Of a stretch of DNA of 7,207 nucleotides, positions 1-5,561 are shown one piece after another; position 1 is the stretch's first letter; each line of letters opens with the position of its first letter. This stretch comes from Methanobacteriota archaeon. Its GTDB lineage: Archaea; Halobacteriota; Methanosarcinia; Methanosarcinales; Methanoperedenaceae. The notes under the pieces were generated by a model. That model worked only from the letters and a program-made list of their open reading frames with translations, searched no databases and was not told where the DNA came from. A program made the translations under genes and the position numbers. The stretch is taken from the NCBI GenBank assembly GCA_018900975.1, contig JAHIFK010000113.1, forward strand, positions 1 through 7,207. The letters run 5' to 3'.

Positions 1-126
1 CATCATGGCGAATCTTTCAGGCAGCTTCTTTCCCTGGAAGTACTCTGCCAGCGTCAGGGTGGGGTAGTGCTGCGCTACGCTGGTGCAGAGGGAGCGGAAT
101 TTGGAGAGGGTGAAATCGAGGGGCAT
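1..126 (-). CDS. Polysaccharide deacetylase-like protein, N-terminal part only (runs off left edge)
   Basis: The visible 42 residues begin MPLDFTLSKFRSLC and end KLPERFAMM at the window edge. This resembles the N-terminal segment of archaeal NodB-fold (carbohydrate esterase 4-like) proteins, where a short helical lead with a phrase like LPERF precedes the metal-binding RHDVD motif; that motif would lie just outside the window. Such enzymes remove N-acetyl groups from surface or secreted polysaccharide. The ATG at 126 lies only 5 bases after the HEPN stop, and no strong Shine-Dalgarno is visible, so the gene is probably co-transcribed with the MNT/HEPN pair. A separate fragment of the same family, covering roughly the residues that follow the edge, lies at 1034-1236. 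Whether the edge gene is complete cannot be seen. The family call is by recognition of the pattern. Confidence 0.6.
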   Translation of the reverse strand, partial: MPLDFTLSKFRSLCTSVAQHYPTLTLAEYFQGKKLPERFAMM

Positions 127-131
127 GGTTT

Positions 132-563
132 TTATGATCTTTTTTGTTCTAAAACCGCTTTTTTTATATCGTCAGGCATTTTATTAAGGACAAAATCAAA
201 TACTTCAACACCTAATCTTAATGCTTCGTCCGCATCTTGTGGATCTGGCTCAATTACATCCCCGGGATATCTAAAAGCGATAGCATAGGGTGTTAATATG
301 GAAGAAATATCCATGATTCGCTCAAATTCAAGATCTAATTCCTTGCACTGTTCGATCAGGAATGAAAGATCATGGATCTTTTGGAAAGGTGTATCCTTTA
401 AGGTCAGATATGCTTTCAAAGATTTCTCGGCAGCCTGCTGGCAATGGTATACGGCAGTATCAAGGTAGGGAAAATCTCCACTCAGGAGACGACGAGCTGA
501 ACCGATATCATGTTCAGCCTTTATAAGCCATTGAAAGACTTCATTACTCCTTGGATCATCCAT
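132..563 (-). CDS. HEPN-domain protein (putative toxin or partner of MNT nucleotidyltransferase)
   Basis: A 143-residue all-helical protein of the HEPN superfamily. The diagnostic stretch is YHCQQAAEKSLKAYL at residues 39-53, followed by KIHDLSFL (62-69) and FRYPGD later in the chain, all typical of the small HEPN proteins paired with minimal nucleotidyltransferases. Many HEPN toxins are RNases with an R-x4-6-H motif in the last helix; I see no such motif here, so RNase activity is not supported by sequence. Its ATG overlaps the end of the upstream MNT gene by 8 bases (ATGGATGA), which implies translational coupling. Together they resemble the HEPN/MNT toxin-antitoxin class, in which the nucleotidyltransferase can inactivate HEPN by adding AMP. 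An alternative is a substrate-binding helper of the transferase. Family call firm, activity uncertain. Confidence 0.88.
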   Translation of the reverse strand: MDDPRSNEVFQWLIKAEHDIGSARRLLSGDFPYLDTAVYHCQQAAEKSLKAYLTLKDTPFQKIHDLSFLIEQCKELDLEFERIMDISSILTPYAIAFRYPGDVIEPDPQDADEALRLGVEVFDFVLNKMPDDIKKAVLEQKRS

Positions 564-876
564 ATAATACTTTACCTTTGGATAGAATATTACTTACAAG
601 TGATGTTCTTACCAATTTATTCTTTTCAACTTCATCATGAGTCTGCACAATAATGTCGATAGGATATTTTATACCCTGCAATACTTCATAAATAACTCTT
701 GCTCGGCGATAAGAAGGCTGATCTGAATGAGGTAGGATCACAAATAGGTCTATATCGCTTGATTCTTCCGGTTTACCCCACACATGTGAACCAAAAAGAA
801 TGATCTTTTCAGGATGGACTTTTTCAATAATCCTTTTTTTTATCTCATCTAATAATTCATTATTAAATTGTCTCAT
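556..876 (-). CDS. MNT-type minimal nucleotidyltransferase (putative antitoxin)
   Basis: A 106-residue protein with the minimal nucleotidyltransferase fold. The signature G-S-x10-D-x-D is complete: LFGSHVWG has G29 and S30, and SSDIDLFV has D41 and D43. The third carboxylate is D74 in YPIDIIV. All metal- and nucleotide-binding residues are therefore present, in contrast to the HEPN partner, which lacks a visible catalytic motif. In characterised HEPN/MNT pairs the MNT protein neutralises HEPN by AMP transfer; that role is inferred here. It is the first gene of the pair, overlapping HEPN by 8 bases. No strong Shine-Dalgarno precedes the ATG, and a TATA-like box lies about 22 bases upstream, which fits a leaderless or nearly leaderless transcript. 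Confidence 0.9.
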   Translation of the reverse strand: MRQFNNELLDEIKKRIIEKVHPEKIILFGSHVWGKPEESSDIDLFVILPHSDQPSYRRARVIYEVLQGIKYPIDIIVQTHDEVEKNKLVRTSLVSNILSKGKVLYG

Positions 877-894
877 TATTGTTTATTCTCGTCA

Positions 895-902
895 ATTTAT
901 AT
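895..902 (-). promoter_or_regulatory. Candidate archaeal TATA box for the MNT-HEPN operon
   Basis: On the minus strand the octamer ATATAAAT is centred about 22 bases upstream of the MNT ATG at 876. Archaeal TATA boxes usually lie about 26 bases before the start of transcription, so transcription would begin at or next to the ATG. The lack of a clear ribosome binding site fits that. The rest of the region is also AT-rich, so chance matches are possible. Confidence 0.4.
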
Positions 903-920
903 GTTCTGGTTATCTTGATA

Positions 921-961
921 TGAATCACTTCTTATCAAATACTAATCTATGTTATGATTCA
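921..961. repeat. Small inverted repeat upstream of the MNT promoter
   Basis: TGAATCA (921-927) and TGATTCA (955-961) are exact reverse complements separated by 27 bases. A 10-bp perfect palindrome ATATCGATAT lies at 986-995, further upstream. Both sit in the 157-bp AT-rich gap before the MNT gene and could be operator sites for autoregulation, but short palindromes are frequent in AT-rich DNA. Confidence 0.25.
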
Positions 962-1033
962 GACCACAATAAATCTTTAGTATAGATATCGATATGTTGT
1001 GCATCGTAGACCTCATGCAGTCCTTAGAAATGC

Positions 1034-1236
1034 TTAATCACTTTTCGCCTTCCCCAGCACCTCATAATGATATCCCACCTCATGCCCCATGCCTTCTATC
1101 TCCCTCATGATCTCAGGTCGATATGCACTTCCATACCTACTGAAATAATACGTCGCCCTTATTCCCGCCTCAGCCCCTATCCTCGCCGTAAAAAGCGCAT
1201 TCCCAGGCTTTCTGTCGATGTCGCGGCGCATCATGG
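1034..1236 (-). pseudogene. Internal fragment of a polysaccharide deacetylase-like gene
   Basis: In frame on the minus strand, residues from MMRRDIDRKPGNAL through RATYYFSRYG to GHEVGYHYEVLGKAKSD match the central part of archaeal NodB-like deacetylases. The first metal motif, normally RHDVD, reads RRDID, so a conserved histidine is lost; the second, GHEVGYHYE, is kept. The fragment ends in TAA at 1034-1036, where the family would continue for well over 100 residues, and it has no proper N-terminus: homology stops at about 1236. The open frame extends further right to 1567 only by chance, antisense to the YdjM-family gene. It lies upstream of the MNT/HEPN pair, whose other side carries the start of a gene of the same family, which suggests a duplication remnant. 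Confidence 0.7.
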
Positions 1237-1273
1237 AAAGCATTTTTGAAGTCAGGAAGCATGTTGATTTACC

Positions 1274-1798
1274 ATGTTCCTTTTCGGACACCTCGGGATC
1301 ACACTTGCCTTGTTTTACATCCTCGGGTATCTTGTGCCAGGTATTCGCGGTCGGATCAATTACTGGTATGTGGCCCTCGGATCCATCCTGCCCGATATCA
1401 TAGATAAGCCCATCGGCAGGGTAATATTTGCCTCTTCTATCGCAAATGGGTATCTTATAGCTCATACTCTCGTATTCTGCCTTCTCTTGAGCCTCGCGGG
1501 TTTTTATCTCTACAAACGTCGCGGTGATGCGCGATTGTTCATGGTATCCGGGGCTTCGTCCCTTCACCTGCTTGAAGACCGTCTGTGGGAAAAGCCGGTT
1601 AATTTTTTCTGGCCTCTTTTTGGATGGATGTTTCCCCCCGGTAAGTCGGAAGACTGGATAAACTATTTCTTGGATATGTTCAGGAGCTCCTATGTTCCTG
1701 GTTTCTCTTATGTTTTCATCTCCGAATCACTTGGATCTATTATTATCATGTTATTTGTCCTGGTATACTCGTTTTCCAGGAAAAAAGGAAAGGAGTAA
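1274..1798 (+). CDS. YdjM-family (PF04307-like) membrane protein, putative metal-dependent hydrolase
   Basis: A 174-residue membrane protein starting MFLFGHLGIT. Conserved polar residues sit at the expected places for the YdjM family: H6 in GHLGIT, D41 and D44 in LPDIIDKP, H64 in AHTLVF, and H98/D102 in LHLLEDRLWEKP followed by FFWPLFGW. These could bind a metal ion; the true substrate is unknown, and the hydrolase label is a family prediction. Hydrophobic segments lie at about residues 7-22, 57-80 and 147-167. The start is forced: an in-frame TGA at 1265-1267 precedes the ATG, and the GHLGIT N-terminus is family-typical. No good Shine-Dalgarno or promoter is seen because the upstream DNA is the deacetylase fragment, so its original 5' region may have been lost. 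Its stop abuts the convergent stop at 1799. Confidence 0.82.
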   Translation: MFLFGHLGITLALFYILGYLVPGIRGRINYWYVALGSILPDIIDKPIGRVIFASSIANGYLIAHTLVFCLLLSLAGFYLYKRRGDARLFMVSGASSLHLLEDRLWEKPVNFFWPLFGWMFPPGKSEDWINYFLDMFRSSYVPGFSYVFISESLGSIIIMLFVLVYSFSRKKGKE

Positions 1799-3841
1799 TT
1801 AAATCATCTGGCGCCTGCTATTATCTGCCTGCATGTCAAAGAGCATAGCAAATAACAGGAACAGCAATCCCATGAGTAATATGAATACATCCAGCAGTGG
1901 ATAGTTCACTGAAACGGGAATTCGATTCCATTTTTGGTGGAAAATCCACACACCGAAAAGCACTCCAGCGGGTACAAGGACCATGCTTGCTATATAGAAG
2001 AACACCAGTGGATGGAAATCCAGCACCATATATTTTGTTTTAAGGCGCCACAGGAATCTCCTGAATATCATTGGCGCCACCTTCATTATATAGCTGCTGT
2101 ATTTGATCTTTGATCTCTCTCTGCCATAGCGAGCTGGCATCACAATATCCATCACTCTCATTTCAAAAGTATTCAACTTCACAAGCATGTCGTTGCAATA
2201 ACCGTAGTAGGGATAGATGGAATCAAGATCAATTACTTCAAGAGCATTCTTTGATATTGCCGCGTATCCATTCTGGGGGTCCATAATATGCCAGTACCCG
2301 CTCCCTATCTTCGTGATAAGGGTAAGCATGCCGTTGCCAATTGATCTCCATTCGCTCATACCAGATCGAAAATCCTTACTGAGAAGCCTGTTCCCCTTGG
2401 TATAATCAGCCTTTCCCTCGATGATCGGCATGAGAAGACGTGGAAGTTGCTCGGGGTCTATCTGGTTATCCCCTGCCATGACAGCCACAATATCCATATT
2501 ATCTTCCAGTGCCTGTTTGTAACCTGTGACAATGGCTGCGCCAACTCCTTTATTCTTTTCATGCCTGATTGAAACAATTCTGGGATCTGTCATACCTTTT
2601 ATGATCTCGGGGGTTCTGTCCCTGCTGCAGTCATCGATGATATAAATCTTGTTGACATATTTCGGGATACCATTAATTGTTTCTTCTATCAGTAGTTCCT
2701 CATTGTATGCAGGGACCACAACACCTATATCGTACATATCCAATAATCCAGAAGGTTGATTTGTATCAAAATGCAGATATTTGACTTTCAGGTTGGCATT
2801 CTTTGCATTTTGTAGTATCTGCTTTGTGATGTCTTTCCCATTGTTTGAAAAATCAAGTGTCTCCAGGCATTTGATCGAACATGCAGCAAAACCAGAGCCA
2901 CCATTTTTTTTCTGCTTTTGATATGCTTTTCCTTTCGAGAAGAGCAAAGCATTTTCATTGACATACGGATCTGGTTTAATTGAAGATGAATCCACAACAA
3001 TATCAAACTCGCTTTTCATTATTGGATCGACAAGTTGAGGGATTTTTCCAGGATCATGAGTGCCATCGCCATATAGAGTAACAAAAAATTTTCCCTTGTG
3101 GTTTTTTTCTAATTGCATTATTTCTTTCAATATCGATTTATTGCCATTTTCAGACACGTTGATAATTTTGGCCCCACATAACCTTACAATCTCTGATATG
3201 GCTTCATTTTCAGTATCGTTCACCACATAGACTTTTTCGACATATTTCTTTGTGATTGTAATAATACTACCTAACGTAAGATAATTCAATTTATGATTGA
3301 TAATCCCGATACTCGTCATTGTGCTCGGAGATTGACTGTCCTTCGAACCATTATGCCCGATCTGTACTTCTATGACCTTCAGTCCTTTTTCGTTTATTGT
3401 ATTGAGAATATTGCCTTCTTCTGTAATTAGATAATTAAAGCAGTTCCTTGAAAAAGCCCTGAAATCAATATTAGTACCTGTAATACCTTCTCCCGAACCA
3501 TTATAACTCCCCTTCACCATGTCTGCCTCACCGCAAAGTATTGGCTCTGCAAGCTTCCTTATATCTGCCGGGTCGTGCCTGCCGCCGCTGTCCATGGTCA
3601 CTATGACTTTAGCCCCGTTCTGCGCCGCAAGCGCAAATCCTGTCCGCAGTGCCGCCTCTTTCCCCTGATTGATGTTATGCCTGATCACCTCTGCTCCCGC
3701 AAGTCGTGCTTTTTCTGCGGTACCATCCGTGCTTCCATCATCCACCACAATGACACGGTCTGCATGCGCAAGTGTTTGAAGGACTACGTTACTTATTGTA
3801 ACTTCATTATTGAATGCAGATAAAACCGCTGTTATTGACAT
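1799..3841 (-). CDS. Triple-unit GT2 glycosyltransferase: two degenerate GT-A units plus a C-terminal intact unit with membrane anchors
   Basis: About 680 residues from the ATG at 3841. Unit 1 (about 2-175) starts MSITAVLSAFNNE and keeps VVDDGSTDGT (32-41), but the DxD site reads MDSGGRHDP (83-91). Unit 2 (about 176-370) is more eroded: VVNDTENE replaces the DDGS loop (206-213) and the metal site reads YGDGTHDP (257-264). Unit 3 (about 372-600) has VVVPAYNE, IIDDCSRD and AGDNQIDP (456-463), plus DPQNGY, and looks catalytically complete. Two hydrophobic segments (about 611-635 and 647-669) end the protein, as in polyprenyl-phosphate sugar transferases. An in-frame ATG at 3916 would add 25 atypical residues and touches a TATA box, so 3841, preceded by AAAAGGGATC, is preferred. 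The substrate is unknown; a lipid-linked sugar is likely for unit 3. Single GT2 enzymes are usually 220-350 residues, so this is a fusion. Confidence 0.85.
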   Translation of the reverse strand: MSITAVLSAFNNEVTISNVVLQTLAHADRVIVVDDGSTDGTAEKARLAGAEVIRHNINQGKEAALRTGFALAAQNGAKVIVTMDSGGRHDPADIRKLAEPILCGEADMVKGSYNGSGEGITGTNIDFRAFSRNCFNYLITEEGNILNTINEKGLKVIEVQIGHNGSKDSQSPSTMTSIGIINHKLNYLTLGSIITITKKYVEKVYVVNDTENEAISEIVRLCGAKIINVSENGNKSILKEIMQLEKNHKGKFFVTLYGDGTHDPGKIPQLVDPIMKSEFDIVVDSSSIKPDPYVNENALLFSKGKAYQKQKKNGGSGFAACSIKCLETLDFSNNGKDITKQILQNAKNANLKVKYLHFDTNQPSGLLDMYDIGVVVPAYNEELLIEETINGIPKYVNKIYIIDDCSRDRTPEIIKGMTDPRIVSIRHEKNKGVGAAIVTGYKQALEDNMDIVAVMAGDNQIDPEQLPRLLMPIIEGKADYTKGNRLLSKDFRSGMSEWRSIGNGMLTLITKIGSGYWHIMDPQNGYAAISKNALEVIDLDSIYPYYGYCNDMLVKLNTFEMRVMDIVMPARYGRERSKIKYSSYIMKVAPMIFRRFLWRLKTKYMVLDFHPLVFFYIASMVLVPAGVLFGVWIFHQKWNRIPVSVNYPLLDVFILLMGLLFLLFAMLFDMQADNSRRQMI

Positions 3842-3916
3842 ATAGATCCCTTTTGATGATTTGTGATACCAGGGAATGGATACGAAATCTCCACCTGAAT
3901 GCCTACACAATGTCAT

Positions 3917-3927
3917 TATATTTAAAT
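3917..3927 (-). promoter_or_regulatory. Candidate TATA box for the triple glycosyltransferase gene
   Basis: The minus strand reads ATTTAAATATA immediately before the ATG at 3916, preceded by purine-rich AGAAGG that could act as a BRE. Transcription would be expected to start near 3895, downstream of the 3916 ATG but about 55 bases upstream of the 3841 ATG. This supports 3841 as the real start. The surrounding 3928-3975 is very AT-rich, with TTAATTAATT, so other TATA placements are possible. Confidence 0.5.
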
Positions 3928-4048
3928 CCTTCTGATTGTATTAATTAATTCATATAATTATTATTGTAATAATGAGGAGAGATCGATCTTTTATCCATCT
4001 TCATCGGAGTTAATCTGCCGCTAATTATTTCCATAAAACCTGAGGTTG

Positions 4049-4756
4049 TCATCGCCAATTGTTGTCATGAAATAATCCTCCCGGTCTAAATGGATTAGTC
4101 GCAATAAATATAAGGCTAAATAATATATTCAATCCTTTCAAAACAAGATTTAACGTCAGTTTATCCTCATAGTATTTCACAGCAATCTCGACTTCATTTA
4201 TCCTGAGATAAGCTCTTGAGGCATCCATTAGCATTTCGCTCTCTATCGCCATTCCTTTTTGGCTGAAACTGAATACAGGCACCGCATGTCTGGAAAATGC
4301 CCTGAACCCGCTCTGCGTATCCTTGATATGAAGCCCGCTAATCTTGTTGGTGATCCAGTCAAGTACTATCTGCCCTGCTCTACGGTATAAAGGAGTGTTC
4401 TTTCGATTTCCGTTTATATAGCGACTGCCAATAACAACGTCGCTTACACCTTTCATGATCGGTTCCAGAAGTTTTGGGATTTCATCCGGATCATGCTGAC
4501 CATCTCCATCCAGGGTAATGATAATATCTGCTCTTCTTGCTGCTTCAAAACCACTCTTCAGGGCAGCACCTTTGCCTTTGTTGAATGGATGACGTATAAC
4601 CTTTGCTCCAGCCAGATTTGCTATCTCAGATGTGTGATCTTTGCTCCCGTCGTCGATGACAATGACTTCATCGACATGTTTTTTTGTGAGCAAAACCACA
4701 CTACCAATGCTCTTTTGCTCATTGAATGCTGGTATAATTGCAATTATTATAATTAT
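4049..4756 (-). CDS. GT2 glycosyltransferase (dolichyl-phosphate-sugar synthase-like), start codon missing or non-AUG
   Basis: A GT-A enzyme with all expected motifs: IIPAFNEQKSIG in the first strand, VIDDGS, LDGDGQHDP (the DxD metal site), GSRYINGN, DTQSGFRAFS and IESEM. It ends in a hydrophobic stretch, NLVLKGLNILFSLIFIA, and a short basic tail. It likely transfers an activated sugar to a polyprenyl phosphate at the membrane. The first ATG in frame (4699) would delete the first beta strand and the PAFNE motif. The frame stays open upstream to a TGA at 4769-4771, but contains only AAG GAT GGT GGA followed by ATA/ATT codons before GCA ATT ATA CCA. A ribosome-binding-like AAAGGATGGTGG lies about 7 bases before the ATA at 4750. 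Either an AUA/AUU start is used, or the start was lost at the junction near 4776, making it a recent pseudogene. The given start (4756) marks the beginning of the conserved region only. Confidence 0.75.
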   Translation of the reverse strand: MIIIIAIIPAFNEQKSIGSVVLLTKKHVDEVIVIDDGSKDHTSEIANLAGAKVIRHPFNKGKGAALKSGFEAARRADIIITLDGDGQHDPDEIPKLLEPIMKGVSDVVIGSRYINGNRKNTPLYRRAGQIVLDWITNKISGLHIKDTQSGFRAFSRHAVPVFSFSQKGMAIESEMLMDASRAYLRINEVEIAVKYYEDKLTLNLVLKGLNILFSLIFIATNPFRPGGLFHDNNWR

Positions 4757-4776
4757 TCCACCATCCTTTCAAATTA

Positions 4777-4856
4777 GATAAATGCTTCACGAACTGGTGC
4801 GGTCTATTGTGCTGGGATTTCTTCAAATCCACGATAGAGGTCATAAGGATCTTCCT
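4777..4856 (-). pseudogene. GT4 glycosyltransferase N-terminal remnant (left repeat copy)
   Basis: Minus-strand codons read KILMTSIVDLKKSQHNRPH then QFVKHLS, nearly the same as the N-terminus at 6162-6241. This is the donor-independent N-terminal Rossmann start of a GT4 enzyme. The initiating ATG of the other copy is AGG here (4854-4856). At 4776 the GT4 sequence stops and DNA belonging to the GT2 gene begins, so only about 26 codons remain. It cannot make a functional protein. Confidence 0.7.
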
Positions 4857-4876
4857 TCAGGGTCGCCTTTGAATCT

Positions 4877-4894
4877 TCCCGGAAGCTGCCGGGA
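4877..4894. repeat. Perfect GC-rich hairpin inside repeat R1 (same at 6262-6279 in R2)
   Basis: TCCCGG and CCGGGA flank AAGCTG, giving a 6-bp perfect stem. It lies 20-40 bases upstream of the GT4 start on the minus strand in both repeats, inside the most conserved block. It could be an operator or a 5' leader hairpin; function unknown. Confidence 0.5.
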
Positions 4895-5082
4895 TACGCT
4901 GTTCTGTACTGATGTTTGCTGCAATACCACTTCTTTCAAATTTGGAACACCACCGCATCACTGGAATATCCGGATAGATGTTTTTGTTAATGATAGCAGG
5001 TAAATATTCCCCGAAATATATATCTCTTTCCCACAGGTTCATGAGCATGTATCCGCATCTTGAACCGGTTGCTTTAGCCGCA

Positions 5083-5109
5083 CTCTGAGTTCTCTGCGCG
5101 CTCGGTGGT
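5083..5109. repeat. Three 9-base units of CTCTG type (R1; also 6468-6494 in R2)
   Basis: CTCTGAGTT, CTCTGCGCG and CTCGGTGGT follow each other without spacing, then a run of T. The second repeat has CTCTGTGTT in the first unit. The 9-base period and the sequence type resemble short dispersed repeats of unknown role that I recall from many archaeal and bacterial genomes; this recollection needs a database check. Confidence 0.45.
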
Positions 5110-5150
5110 TTTTTTTAATATAGGCTGTCAAAAAATGCAGTTTCAGCCCG

Positions 5151-5190
5151 ATCCGTGTGCATCCGTGTCATCCGTGTCATCTGTGTTCTA
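5151..5190. repeat. Array of ATCCGTGT units in repeat R1
   Basis: Four near-identical 9-10 base units: ATCCGTGTGC, ATCCGTGTC, ATCCGTGTC and ATCTGTGTTC. The same array occurs in the second long repeat (6536-6575), with one unit reading ATCCATGTC. The same unit, in both orientations, builds the hairpin of the small element at 6843-7040. It is therefore a shared dispersed motif in three places of this window. Confidence 0.8.
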
Positions 5191-5274
5191 TTTCGTTTTG
5201 ATTGCATCGGTACTGTGGAGCATGGTGGTTGCGTGGGGTTCTGACAGGCGCCGGGATTTTAATATTTTAATTGA

Positions 5275-5334
5275 CAACTAACTCGAACGAACTGAAACCT
5301 ACTCACGCTGCCGGAGTTAGTTTTGAGTTCGTTG
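5275..5334. repeat. Imperfect inverted repeat in the 5261-5561 gap
   Basis: The left arm CAACTAACTCGAACGAAC (from 5275) matches the reverse complement of GTTAGTTTTGAGTTCGTTG (5316-5334), at about 15 of 18 positions with one gap, around a loop of about 21 bases. It lies just right of long repeat R1, in a roughly 300-bp stretch with no convincing gene. It might form a transcript hairpin or be the end of a small element. The rest of the stretch is AT-rich and unassigned, apart from a 6-bp hairpin ATCTGC...GCAGAT at 5461-5480. Confidence 0.4.
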
Positions 5335-5365
5335 TTATCGTTTACTTGCTCCATTCGTGCCTGTT

Positions 5366-5380
5366 GGTTGCATGGGGTTC
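5366..5380. repeat. Extra copy of the right-end motif of the long repeats
   Basis: GGTTGCATGGGGTTC here matches GGTTGCGTGGGGTTC at 5227-5241 (R1) and 6612-6626 (R2) at 14 of 15 bases, with weaker similarity continuing to the following GCGCC. It may be the relic of another, older repeat end. Confidence 0.45.
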
Positions 5381-5561
5381 ATATAGTGCGCCAGAACTGT
5401 GAAAATATAAAAATTAAGTGATTATTTATTGGAAGAGATTTTCAATAACCATAGCATTAAATCTGCGAGAATTTGCAGATAAATATTTGCAAAGTGCCTG
5501 TAGTTGTGATGGGTTATTCAGAGTCAGCCGTGCTCTATTATTGGCGATGGTAATTATTGAG

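Larger units (their letters stand above)
4777..5260. repeat. Long direct repeat, left copy (R1)
   Basis: About 484 bp that align with 6162-6645 at a constant offset of 1385 bases, with two compensating single-base gaps. I count about 26 differences, so roughly 94% identity. The stretch 4857-4925 is identical. The left end coincides with the break in GT4 coding sequence; the right end fades after CTGACAGGCGCC at 5252. Contents: the first GT4 codons (antisense), a TCCCGG...CCGGGA hairpin, and two tracts of 9-base periodicity. No conserved protein is encoded upstream of the GT4 start: the small frames present are not preserved between copies apart from the GT4 antisense. Confidence 0.92.

Noticed and set aside
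1237..1567. Upstream part of the long minus-strand frame that contains the deacetylase fragment
   Set aside because: It is antisense to the well-supported YdjM-family gene and has no deacetylase-like residues; only the part below about 1236 is recognisable.
3842..3916. In-frame N-terminal extension of the triple glycosyltransferase to the ATG at 3916
   Set aside because: The ATG touches a TATA box, the extra residues are unlike the family, and the ATG at 3841 begins exactly at the usual GT2 first strand.
4782..5003. Plus-strand open frame of 73 codons, with a similar 77-codon frame at 6167-6400
   Set aside because: Both lie in the long direct repeats, so their likeness follows from the duplication. 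They run antisense to the GT4 N-terminal codons, their ends differ, and no ribosome binding site or known domain is seen.
5151..5190. Possible CRISPR array from the repeated ATCCGTGT units
   Set aside because: Units are 9-10 bases and directly adjacent, with no 30-40 base spacers and no 25-37 base repeats.
4777..5260. Long repeat R1/R2 as a complete insertion sequence
   Set aside because: I find no terminal inverted repeats or flanking duplications at the ends, and no transposase. One end lies inside GT4 coding sequence, so duplication by recombination fits better.
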